Assembly: GCA_015039365.1 (NCBI GenBank)
Contig: WION01000072.1
Location: 62,001-126,000, forward strand
Direction of reading: 5' to 3'
DNA from: Amanita rubescens
Taxonomy: Eukaryota > Basidiomycota > Agaricomycetes > Agaricales > Amanitaceae
DNA length: 64,000 nt
This document shows positions 1 through 11,099 of the stretch, piece after piece. The position numbers and the translations under genes are program-made. Numbering within the stretch: the first letter of the stretch is position 1; every line of letters begins with the position of its first letter. Under the pieces are notes generated by a model. That model did not search any database and was not told the DNA's origin. It saw only the letters and a program-made list of their open reading frames with translations.

Positions 1-1073
1 TTCAAGTTGTCGGTGGGGAACATGGGTGCTAAGTTGAATTCAGTCGACCAGTTAGAACTTTGCGTCACAAAAAAAGGTTGTACTCACGCAAAGCTCTCCC
101 AACAATGCCCCACAAATATGAATCATCTTGCAAGATGCCCATTAAATTCTCGTTCTGTGACTGCGAGGTGTATCTCAAATATGTAAAAAGATTTCAGATA
201 CATACAGCACGTTTCAGCTCGACCAACTTCTGCTTTGAGGCCGTCGCTTTATGGTGTAATGTGGCAGCTACGCCCTTCTTTTTTTAGCTTCTTTCGCACA
301 ACCATCGGGAATCAATCACCTTGGCAATCTGAGCATTCACCCACTTGTACTCCAAATCATCGAATCCACCTGGCCAGAATCCAGTCCTTCTAAAGCGTTA
401 GAAACATTTTTACCAGACAAGAAAGTATTCGAACCCCAGCAGTTGAGCAATTAAGCGGTCAATGTGTGCTTCCAAGCTTGAGATGTATATGCTGCGCCTT
501 TGTGGCTTGCTCAAGGTTAAGCTACACACTACTCAACACCAACTACAGGGACTTGGAACAGCCGACCTACAGTTCGGAGGGGGTGAAGATATAATCCTCC
601 AGGATATGGTTCCAGCTTTTTCTTCTCTTTATTCCGTTTTTGTAAGCGCAGAAGTCAGTTGGGCTTGATTGGAGTTGGTCAGACATGATGAAGCGGGACA
701 GGAGAAGAAACGGTCAATATCGCGCTGTTTGTATTCTAGCTGACTGCGCCTCTTTGGCAGTCGGATTTGGTTTTCGTTTCGCCGCTTCTGAGCCAAACCT
801 TGAGGCAATTTCGATCATAGACTCAGTAAACTTCGACTGAAGCTTGTCTCAGTGACTCCCGGATTGCCTGCCAGTGGGATCGGCGCTTCGGTTAGATCGT
901 TTCATTTCCAAGATTGCTTCCGGCTTCTGAGCCTTGAGCCTAATCAGCCTGCCCAGGAAAGGCATTAGCGGAGGATGTGATAAGCGTTATCTTCAACTGC
1001 CTGCCGCCTGCATTTGACGCTCGGCTGGTTAGCCCATCGGAATCATCTAGGAATGCAATGCCATTAGTTAAGA
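1..1073. other. no recognisable gene
   Basis: I see no supported coding region here. Short open frames exist on both strands, but none has recognisable motifs, conserved exon structure or splice signals. The stretch is mid-GC unique sequence and may hold decayed material. Confidence 0.5.
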
Positions 1074-1526
1074 CTAGTCTACTTCCTGGCAGAGCGCGGC
1101 GTACTGGTCTTCATACTTGCGCCTTGATAAATCCGCGTATGGAGTGACGCTGCCTTCGTCTGAAACCAATTGAGAGCCTAGCTCGTCGTGTCGCTCGGAG
1201 TGAAGAGCGTAGTGATCTCCGAGTTCATGAAAATAGTTCATGATGATGTCGCCGGGATTGGACCGGAAGGTAAAATACAAGGAGTCCAAAGAGGATGAGG
1301 GTCCGGCAGAAAAGGAGGAATGAGGCTGGAAATCGCACAGTTGCGAAGCGGAGTGACCGGTGTGGCCCATGTAGATCGAGATTGGATGTTCACAACGGAA
1401 TACGCGGATAGAGCCAGAAGCCAGTTCGCTTTGTAAATCACCTAGAAATTGGTTTGACAGAGTCCAGACTCCCGAATAGGCAATTCCTCGACCAGCCGGA
1501 GAGCTAGCACGGAATACCCATAACAC
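1074..1526 (-). CDS. hypothetical protein fragment
   Basis: A 150-codon minus-strand frame opens without a clear ATG (the first codon is a near-cognate) and ends in a hydrophilic tail rich in D, E, S and Y. The C-terminal part, around SNPGDIIMNYFHELGDHY, has protein-like composition, so this may be the last exon of a gene or a remnant of one. I do not recognise the family. No convincing upstream exon was found, and neighbouring sequence holds only transposon scraps. It could equally be a chance frame. Confidence 0.25.
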   Translation of the reverse strand: MLWVFRASSPAGRGIAYSGVWTLSNQFLGDLQSELASGSIRVFRCEHPISIYMGHTGHSASQLCDFQPHSSFSAGPSSSLDSLYFTFRSNPGDIIMNYFHELGDHYALHSERHDELGSQLVSDEGSVTPYADLSRRKYEDQYAALCQEVD

Positions 1527-1894
1527 CGCTGACGGTCAACCCCAGCGCTCACACCATGTCGCCGACAATCGACTTCGCACCTTGCCATTTCTGAAGATCT
1601 GAACACTCCCAAGAGCTTGTAAGATTTGTAAGCCTGCTAACTTGGGAAGAAAATGCAACCCGTCATTGCCTCCCCCAAGTGCGCGGCGTTTAATTGCACG
1701 CAAAAGGTAAACATCCTCCCCAAAAGTCCTTCTCAGACCCTGAAACTAGCGTTTCGGAAGCACAACAACAAAGAGCTTAACTGCGCACGGCGGTTCGGAT
1801 GGAGTGCGCAAAAAAGTAACAGGGATCCCAAAGTAGCATGCACTAGGATCAGGACGATGTGTTAGAAGTACGCCGCGTGGCGATCTTCCGTAGG
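1527..1894. other. intergenic, nothing recognised
   Basis: No gene, repeat or RNA feature could be supported in this stretch. Confidence 0.4.
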
Positions 1895-2209
1895 TCAAAG
1901 GTAATTTGGCACCATTAATACCCGATATAGCCCATTGGTTAGTGGAATGCGCCCGATAGTGCGACGCTCGGGTTTTGGTGTGCAGATGGAGATCGTACGG
2001 ATCTCATTCTCCATATTGACAGAGAACCCCTTCCGGTCTATTGTACTAATCAGGTTTTCGGTATTTTCTGCTTTGACCACTCCCGCCTTGCCAAACACAG
2101 CTTTCACTCTGACGCCTGCCATCCACGTCAAGCACTCAGCGCTCCCCCGGATCTCACACGCCAAACCACCACCGCCTGCACCGCCTGCACCGGGTCCAGC
2201 GCTCACCAT
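1895..2209 (-). pseudogene. Copia gag-pre-integrase fragment
   Basis: The minus-strand frame carries a stretch typical of the linker between protease and integrase in Ty1/Copia polyproteins: ENLISTIDRKGFSVNMEN followed by IGRIPLTNGLYRV. In intact elements this precedes the zinc-binding GAG-pre-integrase domain. No protease DSGA motif lies upstream in the same frame, and no integrase follows. It is therefore a short relic of a Copia element. It is not a piece of the element at 4209-7880, whose equivalent region reads differently (SVSYLTKRGYSVNF). The assignment rests on motif memory alone. Confidence 0.5.
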
Positions 2210-2484
2210 GCCAAGCGATCATCAAGGCCATCACTCCACTGTGGATTCGCACCGGGAAGCTTTTCGCCGTCCCTCAAGTCAGATCTTCGGATTCACGAAA
2301 ATCAAATCGAATGCCATTTGCCGATCTGTCAGGTTATCACTTCACAACAAATAAAAGTTTAGAAGATTATAACTTCGTCAGAACTCCGCCGAGTCATTCC
2401 TCAAGCACATGATTCACATCGGGGGGAACGGATCCTCTAATTATTTAAAAGGGCATGAGCGTACTAGGATGAATCAACTTCAAA

Positions 2485-3007
2485 ATGACTTCCACTCCCT
2501 CCCAAGTCGATCCAGTTTACCAGGTATGCATACCCACACCGTTGTTTGAGTTTCAGTTGTCATTTTCTAGTAGGCGCTCTCTGGGAGTGACAGTAACAAG
2601 AGTAGCAACCAGGACGACCGAGAGGAGAACTTGCGTTCAAAGGCGTGGTCTGCCTACTTGTCACTAATCGTGCATGCCGCTTCAAAGGAGATGGGAGTCC
2701 CGGAGGCCATGATTATTGCAAAGTGGATAGAAGAAAGAGGACTTGAAGCTTCGATAAGGGAAAATGTCGTGCATAAAGGAGAGGCTATTCACGCTCAAAG
2801 TGAGTATGGGGCTCTTAATTAATCCATACTAACCAATGTGGTAACTTTTGCAAAGTTGAAAGAGCTACTGAGAGAGTGGAATTACGCAAGAAAGTGGAAG
2901 GTTTAGAAGCACTCGTAGACGACTTGGGCAAAAAGGTGGAGCAATTGATAGAGGTTTTCCGGTCCGCGGCGTCATCTACCATTGATACTTCCGAGTTGCA
3001 GATGTGA
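2485..3007 (+). CDS. small coiled-coil protein, three exons
   Basis: Exons 2485-2523, 2574-2799 and 2856-3007 join in frame to give 138 residues. Intron 1 is GTATGC...TAG. Intron 2 is GTGAGT...AAAG with a good branch-like sequence (CATACTAACC). The N-terminus is polar (MTSTPSQVDPVYQ). The middle contains a helix around SKAWSAYLSLIVHAASKEMG. The last exon is a strong heptad-like helix (ERATERVELRKKVEGLEALV, then DDLGKKVEQLIEVF), so dimerisation through a C-terminal coiled coil is likely. A TATA-like TTATTTAAAA lies about 40 bp upstream of the ATG. I do not recognise the family. Clean splicing and frame argue for a real gene despite flanking transposon relics. Confidence 0.7.
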
Positions 3008-3336
3008 CTTGCAGTATCAGTCTATCAGACGAGTGTATAAATATTGACGCTGCTAGTTTATGTCACCGTATACGGCTATTATATTGATTTGGCACACCAA
3101 TCTAGTATACGGCCAAGGTCGCCGATTTGTGCACCTGCCAGCGCACTAGTACTTTTCTCGTGGAACGGGCGAAATTATTATTGTATCTGAGACAGCGCAG
3201 AAATAAAGACGACGAGATAGCCAAAAAGCAACGCGCTGCGAGGCGGCGCGTCCTATGAAATAGACTCGAGCGAGTGATGGCTAGAAAGGGCTTCAAGTTT
3301 GAGTCGAAATATGGGAGCTGAGCGAGAGAAGAGGGA

Positions 3337-3957
3337 TTAACGTTGAGCGTCAAGTGCAGCGTCCATGAGGAAAGGGTTCCGGCGAATGTAAACTTGAAAA
3401 GATTCGGAAGCCCACCGACCTGCTGCTTGAATGATTGGGAAGGGAGTACCATGCAAAACTAAATCTGTTGCTCCTCCTGCACGAAGGGAGTGTCCTCCGA
3501 AAGATGGATCACAAACGGAGTGTAAACAGCGCAAAAACCAGGAACGCGTCGGGGAGAAGCCATTGGATCGAAGCCAGAGTTGGGGATGGAACGGAAAGAG
3601 TAGGTCGCGGGCAAGCAGGTACTGTTCGTTTCGTTGAGTGATAATGATGATGTTTCCTTCGAAAAACCTGTCAGCTTTGTGTGCAGGCAAGAGGAAGCTG
3701 AAAGCGGAGGTTGAAGTTTCGGCAGTGCCACGAGAGATGACACGACGATAAGAATGGTGCTGCTTGCTATCAAGAACAGTTATTTCACCAAGGCGAAGTA
3801 AACCAAGAAATCTGACCAGCAAGAGTTCTCGTGACCAATGGATGATTGCGATGATGCGTCGTCCTAGTACTACGGTCTGAATGGGGAAGGGCCGTGGGAG
3901 AACGTTCGGCGCGGGGGCGGATCTGGGCGGATGGACAGAGTACGTGGTGCCGAGCAC
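3337..3957 (-). pseudogene. tyrosine recombinase catalytic-domain relic
   Basis: This minus-strand frame encodes the catalytic half of a tyrosine recombinase of the kind often annotated in mushrooms as a DNA breaking-rejoining enzyme (Crypton, DIRS or Ngaro-type). The arm arginine is in GLLRLGEI. The linker FLLPAHKADRFFEGN is typical of the family. The H-x-x-R box is HSLRAGGAT, and the nucleophile region is GRWASESFQVYIRRNP, with Y as the expected catalytic residue. The N-terminal DNA-binding domain is absent and the frame stops right after the tyrosine motif. No terminal repeats or partner gag/RT are visible, so I take it as a truncated relic. Catalytic residues are intact, so recent loss of function is possible. 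Confidence 0.65.
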
Positions 3958-4208
3958 AAAACCAACACCAAAATGGCCTAAAACCGAAGTCGAGAGAAGT
4001 CGTGCAGATGACGAGAAGTCGAGGGTCGCTAGTCGTAGTCCTGATGCTCTCTCCTGTAACCTAGGTGGGCTGTACTAGTAGTCGAAGGCGATACCGAGGC
4101 CAAATGAAAGATGTCGAGATGTCGAAACGTCGCTAGTCGCTAGTGTGGGGTGCCCGAGGGCAAAGTGGTGATGAATGTATGTATGAGAGATCTCTCACTC
4201 GCAATTAG

Positions 4209-4511
4209 TGTTGAAATTCGTACGTTCGTTACTTATATCTTTTCAGTCGAGCATGGCCGCTATTCTATTATTTGTCACTATTTGTTCCTACTTACATAAT
4301 ACGCTTTTTTGGACACGTATTTTCTTCGTGTACCTCAGTCTTCGTATCTGAAGGACTGAGGTATGATACCACTCTTTTATGTTATATATTACCTACTAAA
4401 CATTAGTTTAGACATATCTATCTTTACAGGTAATAGAACTAGTCTTCGTATCTGAAGGACTGAGACATATCTATCTTTACAGATAGACCTTCAGGTTTTC
4501 ACACGTCAACA
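4209..4511 (+). repeat. Copia 5' LTR
   Basis: This 303-bp LTR begins TGTTGAAATTCG and ends CACACGTCAACA, with the canonical TG...CA. Internally it has two copies of a short hairpin in which CAGTC pairs with GACTG around TTCGTATCTGAAG. It matches the solo LTR at 9011-9313 over its full length with four differences that I could see (about 98.7% identity), so both are young. Confidence 0.85.
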
Positions 4512-4523
4512 GGTTATGGGCCC
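4512..4523 (+). other. primer-binding site (initiator tRNA anticodon loop)
   Basis: The twelve bases directly after the LTR, GGTTATGGGCCC, are complementary to the anticodon stem-loop of eukaryotic initiator tRNA-Met (GGGCCCATAACC) rather than to the tRNA 3' end. This is the half-tRNA priming known from Drosophila copia and several fungal Copia elements. Confidence 0.7.
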
Positions 4524-4594
4524 CGATAGCCTTAACTATTAAAAGACTCAATTGAACACTATCGCAATCCACTCACGCTCGCAAATCTAATCTA

Positions 4595-7500
4595 ATGGCT
4601 GCCGCTGCCGCTGCTGCAACCCCATTGCCGTCCTCTCCGAACCCTCAAGTTCAGACCAGCTCTACTCCTTCCCAATCCCATCCAACTCCAGGTTCTAATC
4701 GCCTGTATGACATCCCATCCCTCGAAAACGATGCCGCGAATTTCCAGACGTGGAAATTCCGGATCCAAACGGTCCTCGACATTCGAGGGCTGTGGTCAAT
4801 CGTGGATGGAACAAAATTGTGTCCCGCAAGTACTCAACTTGAGGAACACAGTCATTGGAAACGGTTAGACAAGGAGGCAAAGGCGCAAATATGTCTCACC
4901 TTGAAAGACGAACCTCTAAACGGAGTCTTGCATGTGACGACATCAAAGGAGGTCTGGGAGAAACTATGTGAGCGCTACGAAGGGAAAGGCAAGCAAACAC
5001 AAGCCTACCTCATCGGGGAACTGTTCCGAAGTACCTTCTCCGATGATTCGCCTCTTGAACCGCAGCTCAACGCCATGCGTCATAAAGCCCACGTGCTTTC
5101 GTCGCTCGGTCTCAAGTTGGAAGATACGCTGATAGCGATTGCAATGGTTATCTCACTTCCCGAATCCTACTCGACACTCCGAACGATCCTAATGTCCACG
5201 GAAGACTCGCTTTCGCCTGACTCCGTTATAGCCCAAGTCCTAATCGAGGAGAAAAGCCGTAGAAATCCTTCGCAAACGGCCCTCCTTGCTCATGGTGGGA
5301 AAGGCAAGGGCAAAGATCAAAAAGGAGACAAGTTGAAGAAAAAGTGCGCTTACTGTAAAAAGAAAGGCCACGTGAGGGACGAATGCCGTCGTCTCAAAGC
5401 TAGTGAGAACAAAGAGCAAAAGCCGTCAGGCTCCAATTCCGAAAAGGAAAAGAAGGACGGGGAACTTACCGCGAAGGTCGCCACTATCGCTGAGCAACCT
5501 GCCGAATCAGAATCCCTCCGCCTCTTTGTCGCCAACGCTCTTGCAGAACGGTCAAGTCTCCTCGTAAAGTGGATCATAGACTCAGGTGCTTCGTCACCCA
5601 TGAGTTCACAGCGCAATTGGTTCCACATGTACCGAGATATCTCCCCACCGAAAAAAGTCTGGCTAGGCGACGAACGTTATATTCTTGCTACGGGAATTGG
5701 TCAGCTCCATCTCGAAATGGATCTTGGTGGCGGAAAGAAAGGTCTTACCATTATTCGGACAGCGTACTACGTGCCTGACCTTAGCGGAAATCTCATCTCC
5801 GTATCCTACTTGACCAAACGAGGCTACTCAGTCAATTTCGACAATAGCGGATGTCACATCTTCAGCAAAAGCCGAGAACTGTGTGGAGTAGCCCGAGAAG
5901 TCGACAATCTTTACATCTTGAATGCCAAACCAGTTATCCCCGAACGCGCCTACGTCTCTCGCACAATGAGAGAGATGAGCGAGAATAGCGACTTAGAGTC
6001 TGCAACTCTCGAATCGGCACTCGTCGCCCGGACCAAAAAGTCCAAGGCACCACTCGGGATTTGGCACCGTCGATTTGGTCATATAGCGCTTGACGCCGTC
6101 AAACAGCTGTTGAGCCGCAAAATGGTAACCGGCATGGAACTATCTTCAAAAGACACACACGGATCGACATGCGTGCCCTGCCTAGAAGGGAAACAAACTC
6201 GAGAGGAGATTCCAAAAGAATCCACCACCACTCACCCTCGGATACTCCACCGCATCCATTCGGATCTTTGTGGACCTATGCAAACGCAAGCACGTCAGGG
6301 CGAATATTATTTCCTCACGTTTATTGATGGAAATACTCACTACGTAAAGGTGAAGCTACTCCGCTCCAAAGACGAGACTTGCAAAGCGCTCAAAGCGCTT
6401 ATCGAGCGCGCTGAGGTTGAAACCGGGGAACGGGTGAACTACTTCCGTAGCGATGGTGGAGGCGAATTTGGATCAAAGGAATTGACTGCATATTTCGAGT
6501 CAAAAGGTATCCATCACGAGAAAACGAATGCGTACACTCCGCAGGAGAACGGGATCGCCGAACGTATGAATCGGACGATTGTTGAAATGGCCCGCACGCT
6601 TCTCACGGATGCCGACCTTCCAAACCGTTACTGGAGTTTTGCTGTCAACTACGCCGTATACGTCTTAAACTGGTCGCCAACTCGCACCTTAAAAAACACC
6701 TTAACTCCGCACGAAGCTTATACCGGCAACAAGCCGTCTGTCGCACATCTCCGAATCTTCGGCTGCAAGGCCTATGCTCATGTTCCGAAAGAAAAACGTC
6801 AGAAACTGGACAAGAAAACGATGGAATGCATTCACCTGGGTTATTCCGAACACAAAAAGGCCTATTTACTCGTTCATCGTTCGAGTGGGCGCATTGTGGA
6901 ATCCCGGGACGTCCATTTCGACGAAGGCGAACTTGTAGAGCCTACCAGAGTCAGGATTGAGACTGAAGTTACCCAAGACGAAGCAGAAACAAGAAACTCA
7001 CCTGTTGAGGAGGTAAATGACTCAGAATCTGATTCAGAGTCATCTGTGGATCTTGAAGGGCTTCTGGACGTCAAAAGCGACGACGACGATGACGGAGATG
7101 ACTCAGATTCGTCATCTAACAGCTATGGGACAGCAGGTAGCACTGCTGATGGTGTTTTACAACCTAAAAACGCTAAAACTCGTCCTGGCGGAGAATTTCG
7201 CGCCACGCCGACTTCACCGTCGGATTCAGCGACCTCGAAAACCCCAGGAACCAGTTCAACTCACCCTAGAAACTCCAATCTACCGCCTGTACAGCCTTAT
7301 CTACCTCCCACTGCTGAAATTGATGAACCTCGTCGTTCGACAAGGATCCGAAGAGCGCCGGTGCGCGATGATGATGAAAGATACTTCAAGTCGTCATATG
7401 GAAACCGGACTGCCCATCAATTGAGTGGAGGAGCGAGTGTGGCAGGAGGAGGACGAGGAGATAACGAGGGAGGAGGAGATGTGACGCAAGTCACACATGT

Positions 7501-7882
7501 GACCGACGAGAATGCCAGAACCGCCGCCCTGGGCGACCCACTCACCTTTCACGACGCCATGTCCCGCGAGGATTGTGAGCAATGGAAGAAGGCATGTAAT
7601 GAAGAGCTCGAGACTCTTAAGAAGTTTGAAGTGTTTGAGGAGGTTCCACGACCACACGATCGCAAAATCGTCGGATCTAAGTGCGTCTTTAAATTGAAGA
7701 TGGGACCTGATGGTCAAATCGAGCGCTACAAGGCCCGTCTCGTTGCCCAAGGTTTCTCGCAGGTCGAAGGTATCGACTATAACGAAACTTTCGCACCAGT
7801 GACGAAATTCAACTCAATACGACTACTTCTCGCCCTCTCTGCCCGTTTTGACTGGGAAATTCACCAAATGGACGTCAAGTGA
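4595..7882 (+). pseudogene. Copia gag-pol polyprotein, truncated in RT
   Basis: The 1,095-residue frame starts with an alanine-rich N-terminus. It has a Gag region (residues ~35-230, FQTWKFRIQTVLDIRGLWS) and a CCHC zinc knuckle (CAYCKKKGHVRDEC, ~250-263). The protease (WIIDSGASSP, ~326) is followed by a GAG-pre-integrase zinc region (WHRRFGH, later CVPCLEGKQ). The integrase DDE triad lies in HSDLCGP (~555), RSDGGGEF (~618) and TPQENGIAER (~648). After an acidic linker comes the RT N-terminus (YKARLVAQGFSQVEGIDYNE) and the frame ends at QMDVK. That aspartate belongs to RT motif A, normally followed by TAFLNG. RNase H and most of RT are missing, so the element cannot transpose alone. Gag to integrase has no frameshift or stop, which fits a recent insertion. 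Confidence 0.9.
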
Positions 7883-9422
7883 GGCTATACCGTCTAAATG
7901 ATATATCAATGCTCGGTAAACGAGCGTTGGATGGTTATATATTTTTGCCGGTCATTTATCGAGCAGCGTGATATATCAAGGTATGGGAAATTCATACATA
8001 AGCTGGCTGACCGCCCTGCTGACCTGATTTGGCATTGTCACGCACTCCTTCCTTTTGTGGACAACCTCAACAGCCCTCGCGCGCCCTCCGGAAAAACACT
8101 GGAAACTGGAATAGAGGTGGCATGTAGGCACATTGGTGTATCATGGGGGGGTGATTTAGACCGCTGGAATGGCTTGGAAGCGATAGGACGGCCAGGTAGG
8201 CGCGTAGGGGCCATGGATGTCTGGAAAATGAATCCAGTAGGTATTAGGACGACATTTCTAGATAAAATATAGCAGTATGAACCGTGTTTCTGTTGGATTA
8301 CAGTATATATGGATCAAAATTCAAGTCTGAATAAGTTACATCTCGGCTATGCTTCGGTAATCGGTAATAATCATAGGATGAATGAAGAGTTATGTTGAGA
8401 TAGTGTTAAATCTAAAGGGACTTGGGCGGCCATACTGTATTTTCGTCTGACCTTTACTCCAATTGGACTTCTCAATGTGATATTACCACATGTATAGTAA
8501 AGTACAACTCAGGTAAGGTAATTAACACTGTCAGCGATGAATATTTTTGGGCGGAACGCGCAATTCATGCCTGGCGATGTTTCGGCGTGATCATGTGACT
8601 TCTGTTTTCTGTGTGTTGCAAGCGGAAAACAGGAGCATTCAGCGTTGTCATTCATCCTTTTGGATCGTTACACTGATAATACATTAACATATACAATGCT
8701 ACCACTGTGACATTTGCTGAGCTAGGTTCCACCAAGCTGTATGCTTGACTCGGATATCATTATGTAATTAAAATGTTTCAGGAAAAATAAAAGACTCACG
8801 TGGTGCTAAGAGCAATATCATGCTATTGCTCCTAATTTCTATGTCATGATTCAAGAGGCACCAAGGCCCATTTCTTGTGACGGAGATTTGGAAATTATCA
8901 AAACAAACATTTGTTCTATAATTAGCCAGGAGCCCTGCCAAATGTAGGTAGAGCGGCGGCACAGGCGCGATTGAGGGCGGGATAAGTGAGCAGTGGCCAC
9001 TGGTAGCGATTGTTGAAATTTGTACGTTCGTTACTTATATCTTTTCAGTCGAGCATGGCCGCTATTCTATTATTTGCCACTATTTGTTCCTACTTACATA
9101 ATACGCTCTTTTGGACACGTATTTTCTTCGTGTACCTCAGTCTTCGTATCTGAAGGACTGAGGTATGATACCACTCTTTTATGTTATATATTACCTACTA
9201 AACATTAGTTTAGACATATCTATCTTTACAGGTAATAGAACTAGTCTTCGTATCTGAAGGACTGAGACATATCTATCTTTACAGATAGACCTTCAGGATT
9301 TCACACGTCAACAGCGATAGCTATTGGGTGTGATATATAATTGGGGACGATGGATTACAGGCAAAAATATATAACGGATTAACTGGTAGCTACCGGTCTT
9401 GATATATCATTAGGCCAGCTTT
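7881..9422 (+). mobile_element. 1,234-bp non-autonomous DNA element, copy 1
   Basis: Removing the 303-bp solo LTR and one 5-bp target duplication leaves 1,234 bp. This matches, in inverted orientation, 36402-37635, which is also 1,234 bp. Ends are GAGGCTATACCG... and ...GGCCAGCTTT. The two termini read as imperfect inverted repeats about 60 bp long (shared blocks TAATGATATATCAA, CGGTA and GTTATATATTTTTGCC, the last about 50 bp in). Palindromic TGATATATCA boxes recur near both ends. No transposase is encoded; open frames inside (for example 7898-8272) lack motifs. It abuts the broken RT of the Copia element. I see no clear target duplication. The superfamily is unknown. Confidence 0.75.
9011..9313 (+). 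repeat. solo Copia LTR with 5-bp target duplication
   Basis: The same 303-bp LTR as at 4209-4511 sits within the DNA element. GCGAT flanks it on both sides (9006-9010 and 9314-9318). The uninterrupted sequence at 36,500-36,520 has a single copy of this site. This shows insertion followed by LTR-LTR recombination. Confidence 0.9.
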
Positions 9423-9701
9423 CATCAGGAAAAACGTCGATGGCCGTTTAGACCCAATAATCACTATTTACATCTAATATGACTAATAATGTCTAGCCCA
9501 GATATTCGAGTCTAATTTACTAATAAATCATACAATATTTCGTCCAATCTGCTTAGTTAAAAAGAATATAGGTGTCTGGGATATTGAATGGATTGACAAC
9601 GAAATGACCAGCACTGTATCACTACTTAAGTCCTGAGGTATCATAGGCACCCGTTGATTTGCAGATGTCGATCACTGCGGTGGGGAGCGGCCATACTAGT
9701 G

Positions 9702-11074
9702 CTACGGTTTGCGATGCGCAATGGGGAGATGTGGTTCATGTTCATATCGCCATCTGCATCGCGTTTTCGTTCTTGATGGTAATACTCTCGGATTTACCAC
9801 TGTGAACATGTTAAATGGACAACATTTTAAGATGAAACAAACGTACTCACGTTCCCTTGTCGGCGGCCGAGACCTTGGTGTCAATTTCAAACGTGACCGC
9901 GACTTTGATTTGAGGAGCACCGCCAGGAATACGGCGAGTTCAAACTTGCCGAGCAAGCTGTTGTCCTTTGTGAGCGAACGTTCACCCTCGAAGACTTGGA
10001 TGAGGACAGTGGGTTGATTCATGATACCACCAAGGACTCAGGGCATGACGTCGAGAAAAATATCTTCCCGGCCGATACACTGCCTTGAATAACTGCACCA
10101 ATAGCGACGGCCTTGTCGGAGTTGACACCCTTGCTAGATTCACGTCCAAATAGTGTTTTGTTGACTGGCCACCGACGAGGACGACCTCGTTAATCTCGAC
10201 ACAGAACCTTCTTGCACGAGTCAATGGTTCGTTGGATAAGGGGGTCGACAAGGGACTCGAACTGCGACCTTAGAGCTTGGTATTAATGTGCTTTGGCCCA
10301 GTAGCATCCGTAGTGATGAAGGGCAAATTGATTTCCGCCTGGGTAGTCGCCGAAAGCGCAAATCTTCGCCTTTTCTGCAGCTTCACGAATCCGTCTGCAT
10401 TTCGAGGGTAGAGATACCAAAGGTACACCACCAAGGTCATAGACAGCGATAACGGCACTTTCTGCTTGTCTAGACCATAAGCGAGCACAGCGGCGGTAAG
10501 GTTTGTTGATGACACGAAGAACCTCGAGACCAGTGATTTGACCGGCATCCTTTCGTCGCCTGCCGTTGAGCATCGTTGAAGTAGGCCGGTACCATTACGG
10601 CTGCATGACTGATTCAAGTGTCGGATGACGTGGTTCATCGGCGAGGACTTACTTCACTGGTTTGTTGATATACTGACTCGCAGTATCACACATCTTGACT
10701 AGGACCATGGCAAATAGTCCCTTGGGGGACTATATCAAGACTGAGTGGTCTGATTTATGGAGATGACGGTGAAACATACGAATTTCTGTCTATGTCTGAT
10801 CAACCGTTTGCGGCCGAAGGCAAAAACGGTATTAGCCGAGTTAACGACCACCTGACGTTTTGCAGGAAGACTCTCCGTGTTTCGTGAAGGCGACAGCTGA
10901 CGGAGTCGCCCGTTGGCCCGGGCCTTCCAAGTTTTCGACGACTCCCGTCTTTCCTTCCATTACGGTTACCCACATCCGACCCCTGCAGGTGGGAACGACA
11001 GTACCGAGAGTAAAAGAGTTGACATCAATGAGGACTCGCGCTTTTGTCATCAGCGAGAATAGCGCCCTGTGCAA
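9702..11074 (-). pseudogene. decayed HSP70 copy (mitochondrial type)
   Basis: Reading the minus strand from 11074, broken frames follow the HSP70 order. VMEGKTGVVENLEGPGQRATP and VAFTKHGE come first, then PAKRQVVVNSANTVFAF. KDAGQITGLEVLRVINKP and ESAVIAVYDLGG follow, then EINLPFITTDATGPKHINTKL, EINEVVLVGGQS, and [19 protein letters not shown] near 10020. Several frame changes and stops separate these blocks, and the C-terminal lid is absent. The N-terminal and middle blocks resemble mitochondrial HSP70 (Ssc1). The substrate-binding block [17 protein letters not shown] is more like the cytosolic or ER type. An intact copy would be an ATP-dependent chaperone; this one cannot be translated as such. 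No transposon ends were seen around it. Confidence 0.8.
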
Positions 11075-11099
11075 GGGGAATCATCCGCAAAAATGTTAA

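Larger units (their letters stand above)
4209..7880 (+). mobile_element. truncated Ty1/Copia LTR retrotransposon
   Basis: The element consists of a 303-bp 5' LTR (4209-4511, TGTTG...CAACA), a primer-binding site right after it, and one gag-pol frame. It ends at 7880, inside reverse transcriptase, where the 1,234-bp DNA element begins. The rest of RT, RNase H and the 3' LTR are not found beyond that element: sequence after 9422 is unrelated. This is therefore a deletion or rearrangement rather than a simple nested insertion. A second LTR of the same family (9011-9313) sits in the DNA element as an independent solo LTR with its own target duplication. Confidence 0.85.

Noticed and set aside
7898..8272. 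124-codon frame inside the DNA element as a gene
   Set aside because: It has no motifs, starts within the terminal repeat and is repeated only because the element is repeated (37244-37585). Better read as noncoding element sequence.
8768..8962. 64-codon frame identical in both DNA element copies
   Set aside because: Identity reflects the youth of the copies, not selection. No domain and no start context.
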